A DNA stretch of 64,000 nucleotides from Taibaiella sp965229095 (GTDB lineage: Bacteria; Bacteroidota; Bacteroidia; Chitinophagales; Chitinophagaceae). The notes below the pieces were generated by a model. It saw only the letters and a program-made list of their open reading frames with translations, had not been told where the DNA came from and did no database searches. Each line of letters opens with the position of its first letter. The stretch's first letter is position 1. This document shows positions 1 to 10,225 of the stretch, one piece after another. A program made the translations under genes and the position numbers. The DNA is taken from NCBI GenBank assembly GCA_965229095.1, contig OZ245855.1:2666001-2730000 (forward strand). Reading direction: 5' to 3'.

Positions 1-842
1 GTAAAGAAATCATTCAGCAGGCTGTTTATCGACTTCACTGTAAAGTCCATGTTATAACCATTGCTCAGGAAGTCAAGTTTCCCGTTAAAGTCAACCGGGA
101 GCTTATTGATCCTGATGTTGTTTTGCCGGAAGACGAAAGCCAGGGAATGGGTATTGATCTGGGTAATCAGTTGTGCATGTACTTTCTTGTTTTTCAAATA
201 AACCTCTCCTCCGTAAGAGAAATTGAAATCGTTTATCGAAGCATCGGTATGCAGGTCAAAAACGGCTTCATTCAAATCCCCATTGCCGATATAACCAAAG
301 CCTTTGGCATCAATCAGCATCTTCGTCGACTTATCGTCGTACACGATATGGCTGTTCTCAATCACTATTTTTTCCAAACGTAATTTCGTATTCGAAGTAT
401 CGGTCGTACCAGCCTTGCTGTCGGAGACATATACATTATAGTTGGCTTCGCCGTTTTCGTTTACCTTAATATTGGCAAAGGCATTTGCCAGGAATATTTT
501 ATCGATATTGACCTCTCCCCCAAAAACAAGGCTCTTTAGGTTAATCCCAAAGCTGATCTCGTCCGACGACAACAAGGATTCATTTTTAAAAGGCGGCGAA
601 CCTTTAAGGTCAAAGTCGGTCAGTGTGAGTGTAAGCGAAGGGAAATGATGAAAGAAGGAAAGCTTCGCTTCTTTAAAATTCAATTCTCCATTCAATTTCC
701 TGTTGGCAAAGGCCTTTACCTCCCGGGTAATTTTGCCAGGGAAAAGGACCGGCAGCAGGAACATCAATAATAAAACCGAGCCCAGCGTAATGCCGGCAAC
801 TTTCAAGGACTTCAGGACTATCGATTTGATTGTTTTGGGCAT
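1..842 (-). CDS. AsmA-family protein, N-terminal part (runs off window)
   Basis: The reverse strand is open from an ATG at 842 to the window edge, giving about 280 residues with no stop. It begins MPKTIKSIVLKSLKV, followed by one hydrophobic segment (roughly residues 16-34) and the juxtamembrane FPGKITREVKAFANRKLNGEL region typical in layout of AsmA-like proteins, then repeated beta-rich stretches (LTLTDFDLKGSPPF, SDEISFGINLKSLVFG, LEKIVIENSHIVYDD). AsmA-like proteins are inner-membrane anchored, span the periplasm and are linked to outer membrane lipid or protein homeostasis. The family call rests on this pattern only. The C-terminal part is outside the window. Confidence 0.75.
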   Translation of the reverse strand, partial: MPKTIKSIVLKSLKVAGITLGSVLLLMFLLPVLFPGKITREVKAFANRKLNGELNFKEAKLSFFHHFPSLTLTLTDFDLKGSPPFKNESLLSSDEISFGINLKSLVFGGEVNIDKIFLANAFANIKVNENGEANYNVYVSDSKAGTTDTSNTKLRLEKIVIENSHIVYDDKSTKMLIDAKGFGYIGNGDLNEAVFDLHTDASINDFNFSYGGEVYLKNKKVHAQLITQINTHSLAFVFRQNNIRINKLPVDFNGKLDFLSNGYNMDFTVKSINSLLNDFF

Positions 843-1003
843 ACGACAAAAGTAACACTCCTTTTACAGCAAAAAACATAACCCGTTAAATAAAAGAAGG
901 AATAGGCAAAGGCCAAAAGAGATTACAGGAACAACCACTAACGCCTGGCAGATAAATTTCAATCAATAAAATTTATATTTTTACGCCATCAATCCTAAAG
1001 CCT

Positions 1004-2971
1004 ATGTATTCATTTATTACCCGTTCTGCACTAATCCTGTTAGTTGCCCTTTGTGCCCACATCCAGACCTCGTTTGCGCAAACCGATACGCTTATCGGTA
1101 TCGCTGCACCCGGTGGTAGCGGTGGCAGTTATCAAAAACTGGCGCATGCCCTTTGCGACGACCTGCCCAATGATCAATTAAAGGCCAATGCCATTTACAA
1201 CTGGATCACCCATAACATCAGCTACGATGTAAAAGCGCTGCAGCAGGGCAAATTAAAAGAAGAAGATCCTCAAAAAGTATTCCGGCAGCGTAAGGGTATG
1301 TGTGCAGGCTATTCCTTGCTGTTTGCAGCTATGTGCAACGAAGTGGGCGTTAAAGCCGTCTTTCTTTCCGGTTACTCCAAAGACTGGATGTTTGATGATG
1401 GCGATAAATTATATATACCCCGCCATGCATGGAATGCCGTGTATATAGACCAAAAATGGCGGCTGGTCGACGCTACCTGGGGAGCCGGGAAACTGGTCCA
1501 GTCGCCCGGATGGCTGAAACGAAAACTCAACAGGGCTGCCAAGAATCCATTACAGACATCGGGCAAGTTAAAGTTCCGTTTTGAATATGATACCGCTTAT
1601 TTCCTGAGCGACCCATTGGTATTCCGCCTGCGGCACCTGCCCTCCGACCCTATCTGGCAGCTTACATCGACCACCATGCCCCTGGAAGTGTTTGAAGCAG
1701 GAGAGATGGCTATCCAAAAATTCAACAAACAATACCCGCAGCTTGCAGACAATAGCCCGGCACAGGATTCGATGAGCAGGCTGGCTGAAAAAGAACGTAT
1801 ACAGGCTTCTGCTGCCAGGACCTTTGCCTACAACCCGCGGTTTCATGTAGCGATGGCTTCCAAACATCATGCAGATGCCATGGATACGATAGCCGTATAT
1901 GCCAACAGTACTTTGATCACTGCAGGCCTGGCCCTCACAGGAGTGCAAGCAGATCTGAAACAGGCGCAGGAAGAAGTTAAGGAGCAGAAAAAGGGTATTG
2001 CAACGGAGTACGCCGCTCTTTCTCTAAAAAACAAAACGAAAGGCCTGGAAGCAAAGCAGTATATCAATACCCTGCACAGCGACAATAAACGTATGCTGGC
2101 GCAATGTACTTCCCGCACCAAAAGAACCAATACGATAGCGACCGCTATCGATAAAAAGGCCCATACGCTGGCAAAAAGCAGTAAAGAAATAAATGCCGGA
2201 AAATTAGCCACTGTAGCTACAACCAGGAAACAGGAAGCGATGGATTCCCCTACCCTGACCGCCCTTAAAGATTCTGTTGACGATCGCAGGCTACGTATAA
2301 AAGCGCTACAGGAAAACATAGCGCTGGGAGAGGCCGCCATTGTCTCAGCCAAAGAAACCAATAGTAAAAGATTGGATAGCCTTGCCGATATTCTTGTAAT
2401 AGCCGATTCTGCGCTGACCCAGGAAACCATTAACCGGCTCCGGATGCACGATAATTATGATGAAGAGGTATTGCAATGGAACCGCCTGGTTAAAACACTG
2501 AGACTGGAACAGGTTGGCCGCAGGCAAAAAGCGTATTTCGACGCTTACGACTCTGTAAGCAATGCTTATGAAGCTTTAGGCAAATCGCAGTGGGAACTGC
2601 TGCAGCTCTGCCGCAAGAACCTCGCCGACCTGGAGCGCTACAAGCGCAAAAACGACAATACTGCAATCCTTGGCGAATACGGTACTATGGTTAAAACATA
2701 TAGTGAGGGAACAACTGCTTACTACGGTACATTACAAGCACATAAAGCTTATGTAACCGGGCACCGCGCTGTATTCAAAGAGCTGACCCAACTCTACACC
2801 CGCCAGGAGAAGCTGGCCGGCTATATGGAAAAATCGGAAAAGAAAAGACAGGAGCTGGAGGAAAAGCAGTTGACGAAGAAAGAAGATTTTGACAAAAAAG
2901 AAAATGAAAAGCAAAACGAGCTGCTGAAATCGGCTAGCAAACTGGCCGAAAAAACGTTGAGTCTTAAGTAG
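1004..2971 (+). CDS. Secreted transglutaminase-like protein with long C-terminal coiled coil
   Basis: A 655-residue protein with a signal peptide (about residues 1-25, ending TSFAQ) and a transglutaminase/protease-like core. The catalytic triad is visible as Cys100 in GMCAGYS, His141 in RHAWNAV and Asp156 in LVDATWG. In bacteria this fold usually acts as a peptidase or amidase rather than a cross-linker. From about residue 310 the sequence is rich in K, E, Q, A and L with heptad-like spacing, so a long helical or coiled-coil region follows. The start is the ATG directly before the signal peptide. It stands alone, divergent from the AsmA-like gene, and is followed by a strong terminator. The substrate is unknown. 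Confidence 0.8.
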   Translation: MYSFITRSALILLVALCAHIQTSFAQTDTLIGIAAPGGSGGSYQKLAHALCDDLPNDQLKANAIYNWITHNISYDVKALQQGKLKEEDPQKVFRQRKGMCAGYSLLFAAMCNEVGVKAVFLSGYSKDWMFDDGDKLYIPRHAWNAVYIDQKWRLVDATWGAGKLVQSPGWLKRKLNRAAKNPLQTSGKLKFRFEYDTAYFLSDPLVFRLRHLPSDPIWQLTSTTMPLEVFEAGEMAIQKFNKQYPQLADNSPAQDSMSRLAEKERIQASAARTFAYNPRFHVAMASKHHADAMDTIAVYANSTLITAGLALTGVQADLKQAQEEVKEQKKGIATEYAALSLKNKTKGLEAKQYINTLHSDNKRMLAQCTSRTKRTNTIATAIDKKAHTLAKSSKEINAGKLATVATTRKQEAMDSPTLTALKDSVDDRRLRIKALQENIALGEAAIVSAKETNSKRLDSLADILVIADSALTQETINRLRMHDNYDEEVLQWNRLVKTLRLEQVGRRQKAYFDAYDSVSNAYEALGKSQWELLQLCRKNLADLERYKRKNDNTAILGEYGTMVKTYSEGTTAYYGTLQAHKAYVTGHRAVFKELTQLYTRQEKLAGYMEKSEKKRQELEEKQLTKKEDFDKKENEKQNELLKSASKLAEKTLSLK

Positions 2972-3041
2972 TGTTTTTACCCTTCTTTATACGGTTAAGA
3001 TTACCAAAGATGCCCTGAGCAGGATTTTTCAAAAGAAATAC

Positions 3042-3085
3042 AAAGGCCGGAATGACCATTAAGCCTGGTTGTCATTCCGGCCTTT
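3042..3085 (+). terminator. Rho-independent terminator
   Basis: A 14-bp stem AAGGCCGGAATGAC / GTCATTCCGGCCTT lies 70 bp after the transglutaminase-like gene. It is the only strong structure in the 396-bp gap 2972-3367. The rest of the gap is AT-rich leader and the promoter of the next gene. Confidence 0.7.
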
Positions 3086-3317
3086 GCTATAATATTTAAT
3101 GGAAACCATAATCCTGTGGCTATAGAGGGGTGAACAGAAGCCCGATTAATTTATTCCGAAGGCAAACAAATAAAAATATATCACCTATAAAAAATTCACC
3201 AATACCAAGACAGTAATAAGTTAAAAAAATAGGGGAAGTTATTGTTCACTGAGATATTTATGCAGAGCAATTAAAACATAAATTTTAATTATATACTAAA
3301 TATTACTTTCTCAAAGT

Positions 3318-3348
3318 TTTGTTAAGGCAGAAAATAGTACTTCCTTTG
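3318..3348 (+). promoter_or_regulatory. Bacteroidota-type promoter of the beta-helix gene
   Basis: TTTG at 3318-3321 and TTCCTTTG at 3341-3348 are separated by 19 bp. This matches the Bacteroidota -33/-7 consensus TTTG-N(19-ish)-TAnnTTTG with one mismatch. The start codon follows 20 bp downstream, so the leader would be short. Confidence 0.45.
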
Positions 3349-3367
3349 CAAAAATCTTGAGAAATCC

Positions 3368-6300
3368 ATGAAAAAAGTAAAAATCACCGCAGTGGTGCTT
3401 TTTTTGCTGCCGGCTATTATAGCCAGGGCGCAAAACAAATGGTATGTGGATAGTGCGGGCACTGGCGCCAATAACGGCAGTAGCTGGACCGATGCTTTCA
3501 GATACCTGTCCGATGCTACCCTTGCGGCACAAGCCGGATCAACAACCGATAGTATTTTCGTAGCCAAGGGTACTTATTATCCTTCCGGCGCGCAAAGTAC
3601 CGGCAGCAGTGCCAACAGGGATACTGCCTTCATTTTTACCCGCAACAATTTAGCTGTTTTAGGCGGCTATCCCAATGGTGGCGGTATACGGAACGCACAG
3701 GCTAATCCTACCGTACTCAGCGGCCAGATCAATGCCGATACCAGCCTGGGCAGCTACCATGTTATCGTAGCGGCGGGTACCAGCAGCAACCCGCTCAATA
3801 ACACGCTTGTTTTCGATGGCTTCAAATTTACGAGGGCTGTCGGCTCTACTGCCACTCCGGGTTCTGTGATCATCAATACCCAAACCATTTACAATACCAA
3901 GGGTGGCGGTATGTACAACCAGTATGCTTCGCCTACGATCACCAATAACGTTTTCTCAAAACTAACCAGCACTAACGGGGCCGGGATCTACAACTTCCGG
4001 TCTTCTCCGCGCATTATCAATAATATGATCAGCGGGAATACAGCAAGTGCAGAGGGGATCGGTATCTATAACGATTCGTTGTCCTCACCGGTAATTACCA
4101 ATGTTGTGGTTAGCGGGAATAAGGGTAACTTCGGGGGTGCTATTTCCAATAGTGGTCTTGCCGCACCCCGCATTACAAATGTGACCATTTCAGGCAATTC
4201 CGGTTATGGGTTAAGGAATATCGGGGTTAATAGTCCAGCTTTAAAAAATTGTATTATTTATAGCAATAACAGCAGCATTAATAACACGGCTTTCCCTTCA
4301 CTTACCACTTTTGCAAATTGCCTCCTGGAAGGTATCAATACTATTGGTCCATCTATCGGCATTGACCAGGGTAATAATATAAATGCAAACCCGGCTTTTG
4401 TCACGCCATACTCCAGTTTTTGGAATACCGAGGGTAATTTCCAACTAAAGATAACCAGTCCTGCCATCGGGAAAGGGGACACTACAGGCGTTTCCCAATA
4501 TTTACCGGCTACCGACCTTGCGGGTAACAGTCGTATTTTTGGCGCCCGTATCGATATGGGTGCTTATGAAATGCTGCCTTCGCATATCATTTATGTAGAC
4601 AGCAGCGCTACTGCAGGAAATAAAACAGGCGACAACTGGGCCAATGCCCTGACATCGTTGTCTTATGCGACAAACGTTGCAGTAAAAGAATTTGTCTCTA
4701 TCGACACCATTTTAATTGCCAAGGGTACCTATTTTCCCAGTAACGATACTACTACCTTACGCGACACTACTTTTTTCCTGACAAGAAGTAACCTGGCATT
4801 GATAGGCGGCTACCCCTCTGGTGGTAGCACAATCCGCGACTGGAAGAGCAACCCTGTTATTTTAAGTGGCCGCGCCGGCCCTTCTGCCAACAACTCTGAC
4901 AATTTGTTTCACGTTATATTGGCATTGGGTACTCCGGCAGCACGTATTGATAGCAGCCTGATACTTGATGGTTTAACTGTTGCAGAAGGCTATTCCAGAT
5001 ATTCTGGCTCTTTCGGCTATTCTTATTATGATACCATTAATGCCCAGCTCATTAGAAGAGGCATGGGCGGCGGTATCTATATGCACTATGCCTCGCCAAC
5101 GATCAGGAATTGCAACATTATAAATAATGGTGGTGATTTTGGAGCCGGCGTGTACCTTTATCAATCCCGCTCTTTATTTGCCAACATGTCGATAAAGGGG
5201 AATACAAGCCAATACTCCGGTAGCGCCATGTTTAACGACTCTTCTTCGTTCACTATGGTGAACAGTGTCATAAGTGGCAATATGGCATTCAGTAGCTCTC
5301 CTACTATAGCCAACCGTTCGTCCAACCCCCTGATCCTTAATACAACAATTACCGGTAACTTTAGCTTCAATAATGGTGTTGCTCTGGAAAATTTCCAAAG
5401 CAGTCCTGTCATTAGAAATAGTATCATCTACGCCAACACTGCTGATGTATACAACGACAATACTTCATTCCCGGCCTTTAGTCATTCCATTATACAATCG
5501 AGCGGGGGTAGTGCCGCGTGGGTACCGGCTACAGGCGTAGACAGCGGGTTTAACCTGAATACGAATCCTATCTTCATGGTGCCGATCATACCCAGCAGCA
5601 CCGCGCAAACCGGCGGCAACTTCCAGATACAATTCGGCAGTCCCGCTATGGAAGCCGGCGATACGACCAATGTAAGCCAGTATTTACCTTCCGTTGATAT
5701 GAGGAACAACCCGCGTATCACTGGTAACCAGATAGACATAGGTGCTTATGAATTCGGCGAGCCGGCACATATCTTATATGTAGACAGCAGCGCCGTATCG
5801 GGAGCCAATAACGGTACCGATTGGGCTAATGCATTAGTCTCCTTATCCAACGCTACGAATATCGCAGGTGCTTATCGCAACGTCGACAGCATCCTGGTAG
5901 CAAAGGGTACCTACTACCCAACAAGAATGCAAACCGAGACCAACCGCGACGCTTCTTTCACTTTTACCAGGGATAGCCTGGTGGTTGTAGGCGGTTACCC
6001 GAGCGGTGGCGGTAGCGTACGCAACAGTGCCTTAAATGTTACTACTTTAAGCGGCAATATCGGGAACAGCACCCTCAGCAGCGATAACAGCCACCACGTA
6101 ATAGTGGCAGCGGGAACTAGCAGCAACCCTCTTGATTCTACCCTACGCATAGATGGCTTTACCATTACCGGAGGTAACGCCAATATTGACACCGGTTCAG
6201 TAGTAATCAATAGTCAAGCCATTACCCGGAACATTGGTGGCGGTATGGTTAACTACTATGCTACTCCTACCTTGTCCAATATCAACATTACAAAAGATAC

Positions 6301-9300
6301 GGCAAGCGGCAACGGTGGCGGTATGTATAACCTCCATGCTTCACCTGTGATCATTAACGGTAACTTTAGCTTAAACACAGCCAAAAACGGTGGCGCTATT
6401 TTTGACACCCTGTCTTCTCCTGTTATTACCTCGGGTATTTTCAGGGGCAACAAAGCCACAAACCATGGTGGTGCGATGTATAACATTTCCTCTTCGGCGC
6501 CTAAAATCTCAGGTTCGCTCTTTAGCGGTAACAATGCAGCGAGCAACGGTGGTGCGATCCTGAACAGTATAGCATCTGCACCAACCATTGTGAACACCAC
6601 TATTGCGAGCAACTTTGCCGTGAACGTGGGCGGTGGTATCATTAACCTTTCCTCATCGGCGCCTTTTATCAAGAACTGTATTGTTTACGGCAACAACTCG
6701 GGTATTACCAATGTGTCTTCCAACCCCGTAGTGCGCTATTCCATTATGCAGGATGGTGGTTATGCCGGTTCGAATAACAACATCAACCAAAACCCATTAT
6801 TCCAGACACCTTTGTTAGCAGCCAATGTGGCCAGCACTGCGGGCAACTTCCAATTGCTTGCCGGCAGCCCGGCCATTAACGCCGGCGATACCACAAGCGT
6901 AAGCCAGTACCTGCCTTTATACGACCTGATCGGTTTCCCCCGCATATTGGGCGCCAACATCGATATGGGCGCTTATGAATATGTACGTGCTCTGTACGTC
7001 GACAGCTCAGTAGCTGTTTCGGGCAGGGGTACGAGCTGGACAGATGCTTATAAATATTTCTCCGATGCTACCAACTCGGCCAGGAATGTATATGCTATCG
7101 ATACCATTTTTACAGCAAAAGGTACTTACTATCCAACAGGAAGGCAGAACATCAGCAACAGGGACACCTCCTTTATTTTTACACGCAGTGGTACTACAAT
7201 ATGGGGTGGCTACCCGAACGGTGGCGGTGTGCGTGACTGGGTGGCTAACCCAACCATTTTAAGCGGTGATATCGGTACGGCAAACGACAGCACGGATAAC
7301 GCTTATCATGTATTGCTGGCAGTAGGCAGCAGCAGCGCAACGCCTATAACCAATACTCTTAAGATAGATGGTTTCACTATTACAGGCGGTAATGCAAACA
7401 ACAACACCGGTACCATTACCGTAAACGGTGTAACCGTTCCCCGGAATTTCGGTGGCGGTATGCTTAACTACTATGCTGCTCCGACACTTTCCAATGTAAC
7501 GATAACCAAGAATGTAGCCAATACAGGTGGCGGCATCTATAATGCAACCTCTTCACCAAGTATTACGAACGCTACGATTTCGGCCAACAGGGCTACCACT
7601 AATGGTGGAGGTTTGTACAATGACCTTTCCCCGGCAACGATCAACAATGTCAATATACGAGGTAACGTAGCCCTGGGCGCCGGTGGTGGTATATTCGCCA
7701 ATAGTTCCAATCTTGTGATCAGCAATGCTACCATACAGGATAACAGGGCTTCCACAAACGGAGGTGGTATCAATGCCAACCTGAGTACACCTGCATTTAC
7801 CATAACCAATACCAGGATAATCGGCAATACTGCGCTCAACAACGGCGGTGGTCTGAATATTACCAACACCGGCAATACTGCTGCCCTGGTTATCGACAAT
7901 AGCATGGTGGGTAAAAACACGGCGGCTAACAATGGTGGTGGTATCGCCAACGCCAATGCAGCGCCAACCATCAGGAACTCCAAAATATCGGGCAATACGG
8001 CAGGTAATACTTACAGCGGCGGCGGTATTTACAATACAGCATCGTCGGCTATCATAACCAATACCGTGATCACCGGCAACACCGCTACCAATGGCGGTGG
8101 TATCGCCAACACCGGCGTATCGGCGTCTAAAGTGATCAATACGGTTGTTGCGAGCAACAATGCAACCAATGGCGGCGGTGTGTATAACTTTACGTCTTCG
8201 GCTCCTGTATTCAAGAACAGCATTATTGCCCTTAACAATACCGGCGTGGTCAACACCACGACAGTTCCACTCCCCCGCCCGGTGTTCAGCTATTCTATTA
8301 TCCAGGGTAGCGGTGGCAGCGGAGCCGGTTGGGTAACCACTACAGGTGCCGATAGCGGATACAACAAGGCGGCAAGTCCTAATTTCGTCAACAGCATTCC
8401 GTTTACATCGGCGCCGGATACATCTGGTAATTACTCGATCACCATTTGCAGCCCTGCTGTAAACATGGGCGATACTACCGGCATCAGCCAGTACATCCCC
8501 GCACTTGACATGGCAGGCGCTCCGCGTTTCAATGGCAGGATAGATGCAGGCGCTTACGAGATCGATACCCTTAACCCGGCCAGCATGTATGTACCGGTAA
8601 TAGCAGGCATCTATACCAGTACCCGCAGCTTCCAGCAAGGCAACCTGACCCACTTCTGTAACTGCGACAGCAATAAGATCCTGGTTACCTTAGACACCTT
8701 TGGTACGGGTGTTGTACTTACCGACACTTCGGCCAAGGTAAGGGCAGGCGCCGCAGTGGCAGCCTACTACCAGGCAGGTTCCGGTTTTGTTACCAACCCC
8801 GACGGTACAGCCATCTTCAACAGGGAATGGGCGGTAACACCCCTCGTAGAACCAACAAGCCCGGTAACCGTGTACACTTATTACACCGACAGCGATTATG
8901 TGAGTGTGAACAATGTAATGAACAGCTTAATGCTGCCACCGTTGGTTTCGGATACACAGATGTATTTCTACAAGGTAACCGATACCAGCCTGGGCCTGTT
9001 CCCGTCTATCTTTAATATCGGTATCAACCAGGTGCATATCATTACTTATGGCCCGTCTCCGTCTGTCGATCATTGGGTAGCCGGAACTTTGGGTAGTAAT
9101 AAATATGCCGAATATAAAGTAAGCAGCTTCTCCGGTGGCGGGGGCGGGGGTAGCGCCGAAGGTAATACTCCCCTGCCTATCGAGATCCTGTCTCTGACCG
9201 GCAAGGCTTATACCAATTACAACATGCTGAACTGGGACATCACCGATGATATTACCGACTGGGAATTGAGCCGCAGCAACAATTCTGTCGACTTCAAAGT

Positions 9301-9670
9301 ATTATCGTCAGGCGCTGCCGGTATCCGTAGCTATAAAGATGAGCATCCGGAAAAAGGAATCAGCTATTACCGCTTAAAGGTAACCTCCAAACGAGGCAGC
9401 CAGGCTTATAGTGCGATCGTAGCGCTGAAGAGCAATACAGAAAGCGGCGGTATTACCTTATATCCTGTACCGGCTTCACAAAGCATCACGATACGTTGCA
9501 GCAACAATGCACTGATAGGACAAAAACTGACCATCTCCGATAACGTAGGACGAGTAGTGTACAGCAAGACGCTTCAGGCAGAAAGCAATATCGACATCAG
9601 CTCATGGGCTGCCGGTATGTACCATGTTACCTTACCCGATGGCTCTTCTATCAAGATGATAAAAAAATAA
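3368..9670 (+). CDS. Giant four-module beta-helix surface protein with T9SS type A sorting domain
   Basis: A 2100-residue secreted protein. A signal peptide (1-21, ending IARAQ) is followed by four homologous modules starting near residues 20, 405, 800 and 1207. Each opens with YVDS-(A)-G-SW(T/A)-A, continues with DTIFVAKGTYYP and GGYP.GGG, and closes with DMGAYE. Between these lie many short repeats of the form NGGGI.N...P.I.N..I.GN, typical of right-handed parallel beta-helices (pectate-lyase-like or Omp-type). A Gly/Ser linker at about 1920 leads into the last 75 residues, which form a T9SS type A sorting domain (LYPVPASQSITIR ... GMYHVTL). It is probably exported by T9SS and displayed or shed. 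An adhesive or polysaccharide-binding role is inference. A clear terminator follows. Confidence 0.88.
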   Translation: MKKVKITAVVLFLLPAIIARAQNKWYVDSAGTGANNGSSWTDAFRYLSDATLAAQAGSTTDSIFVAKGTYYPSGAQSTGSSANRDTAFIFTRNNLAVLGGYPNGGGIRNAQANPTVLSGQINADTSLGSYHVIVAAGTSSNPLNNTLVFDGFKFTRAVGSTATPGSVIINTQTIYNTKGGGMYNQYASPTITNNVFSKLTSTNGAGIYNFRSSPRIINNMISGNTASAEGIGIYNDSLSSPVITNVVVSGNKGNFGGAISNSGLAAPRITNVTISGNSGYGLRNIGVNSPALKNCIIYSNNSSINNTAFPSLTTFANCLLEGINTIGPSIGIDQGNNINANPAFVTPYSSFWNTEGNFQLKITSPAIGKGDTTGVSQYLPATDLAGNSRIFGARIDMGAYEMLPSHIIYVDSSATAGNKTGDNWANALTSLSYATNVAVKEFVSIDTILIAKGTYFPSNDTTTLRDTTFFLTRSNLALIGGYPSGGSTIRDWKSNPVILSGRAGPSANNSDNLFHVILALGTPAARIDSSLILDGLTVAEGYSRYSGSFGYSYYDTINAQLIRRGMGGGIYMHYASPTIRNCNIINNGGDFGAGVYLYQSRSLFANMSIKGNTSQYSGSAMFNDSSSFTMVNSVISGNMAFSSSPTIANRSSNPLILNTTITGNFSFNNGVALENFQSSPVIRNSIIYANTADVYNDNTSFPAFSHSIIQSSGGSAAWVPATGVDSGFNLNTNPIFMVPIIPSSTAQTGGNFQIQFGSPAMEAGDTTNVSQYLPSVDMRNNPRITGNQIDIGAYEFGEPAHILYVDSSAVSGANNGTDWANALVSLSNATNIAGAYRNVDSILVAKGTYYPTRMQTETNRDASFTFTRDSLVVVGGYPSGGGSVRNSALNVTTLSGNIGNSTLSSDNSHHVIVAAGTSSNPLDSTLRIDGFTITGGNANIDTGSVVINSQAITRNIGGGMVNYYATPTLSNINITKDTASGNGGGMYNLHASPVIINGNFSLNTAKNGGAIFDTLSSPVITSGIFRGNKATNHGGAMYNISSSAPKISGSLFSGNNAASNGGAILNSIASAPTIVNTTIASNFAVNVGGGIINLSSSAPFIKNCIVYGNNSGITNVSSNPVVRYSIMQDGGYAGSNNNINQNPLFQTPLLAANVASTAGNFQLLAGSPAINAGDTTSVSQYLPLYDLIGFPRILGANIDMGAYEYVRALYVDSSVAVSGRGTSWTDAYKYFSDATNSARNVYAIDTIFTAKGTYYPTGRQNISNRDTSFIFTRSGTTIWGGYPNGGGVRDWVANPTILSGDIGTANDSTDNAYHVLLAVGSSSATPITNTLKIDGFTITGGNANNNTGTITVNGVTVPRNFGGGMLNYYAAPTLSNVTITKNVANTGGGIYNATSSPSITNATISANRATTNGGGLYNDLSPATINNVNIRGNVALGAGGGIFANSSNLVISNATIQDNRASTNGGGINANLSTPAFTITNTRIIGNTALNNGGGLNITNTGNTAALVIDNSMVGKNTAANNGGGIANANAAPTIRNSKISGNTAGNTYSGGGIYNTASSAIITNTVITGNTATNGGGIANTGVSASKVINTVVASNNATNGGGVYNFTSSAPVFKNSIIALNNTGVVNTTTVPLPRPVFSYSIIQGSGGSGAGWVTTTGADSGYNKAASPNFVNSIPFTSAPDTSGNYSITICSPAVNMGDTTGISQYIPALDMAGAPRFNGRIDAGAYEIDTLNPASMYVPVIAGIYTSTRSFQQGNLTHFCNCDSNKILVTLDTFGTGVVLTDTSAKVRAGAAVAAYYQAGSGFVTNPDGTAIFNREWAVTPLVEPTSPVTVYTYYTDSDYVSVNNVMNSLMLPPLVSDTQMYFYKVTDTSLGLFPSIFNIGINQVHIITYGPSPSVDHWVAGTLGSNKYAEYKVSSFSGGGGGGSAEGNTPLPIEILSLTGKAYTNYNMLNWDITDDITDWELSRSNNSVDFKVLSSGAAGIRSYKDEHPEKGISYYRLKVTSKRGSQAYSAIVALKSNTESGGITLYPVPASQSITIRCSNNALIGQKLTISDNVGRVVYSKTLQAESNIDISSWAAGMYHVTLPDGSSIKMIKK

Positions 9671-9688
9671 GAAACATACCAACTGACA

Positions 9689-9728
9689 AACAGGCTGTCC
9701 TCATTACAGGACAGCCTGTTTTGTTTTT
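9689..9728 (+). terminator. Rho-independent terminator
   Basis: A perfect 13-bp stem AACAGGCTGTCCT / AGGACAGCCTGTT with a 6-base loop is followed by TTGTTTTT. It closes the beta-helix gene and marks roughly where GC-richer core DNA gives way to the AT-rich island. Confidence 0.85.
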
Positions 9729-9778
9729 AAGTATTTTGAGATAGATACTCCCGCAAGCCGAAGTATATCCTGCTTTTG

Positions 9779-10225
9779 TTACTTCCACCAATAGTAATAA
9801 TTGTGCAAACCATCGTATTCAAAACCGCAACGTGGATATAGCTTGTTGCCGATGTCGTTTGTCTTTTCAGTTTCAAGCATAAGCCCGCAAGCTCCTGTTT
9901 CATCGCACCATTGTTTAGCACGATCTATCAATGCTACAGAAAGCCCTTTACCTCTGTAATCGGGATGAACGAACAAATCACTCAACAACCACTGTTTTTC
10001 AAGTTTAATATAGTGGTAAAGTTTGTACAACTGAACAAAACCGACTGCTTTCTCCTCCACATAAACAAGGAAGATGTGCGATTGCTCATTGTTTAATCGT
10101 TCCTGGATAAACTTTTTGCATTTTTCATAATCATCCATTTGACGGTAAAAAATCCTGTAAAGATTGAATAACTCTGCTGTTGTTTCTAAGTCTTGCAGAC
10201 CTGCCTTCTTAATGTTGCAACTCAT
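9779..10225 (-). CDS. GNAT-family N-acetyltransferase
   Basis: A 148-residue protein of standard GNAT length. Acetyl-CoA-binding motif A is visible at residues 82-100: LSDLFVHPDYRGKGLSVAL, with the R91-G-K-G loop. The C-terminal strand region YPRCGFEYDG matches the usual ending (Y..CGF). It would transfer an acetyl group from acetyl-CoA to an amine; the substrate cannot be read from sequence. The start is the ATG at 10225. It is a single gene facing the beta-helix gene, at the left fringe of the AT-rich region, so it may be either core or island. Confidence 0.85.
   Translation of the reverse strand: MSCNIKKAGLQDLETTAELFNLYRIFYRQMDDYEKCKKFIQERLNNEQSHIFLVYVEEKAVGFVQLYKLYHYIKLEKQWLLSDLFVHPDYRGKGLSVALIDRAKQWCDETGACGLMLETEKTNDIGNKLYPRCGFEYDGLHNYYYWWK

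Noticed and set aside
7553..8653. 366-residue minus-strand frame inside the beta-helix gene
   Set aside because: It is a shadow of the repetitive coding sequence on the plus strand, which has a signal peptide, modules and a sorting domain.
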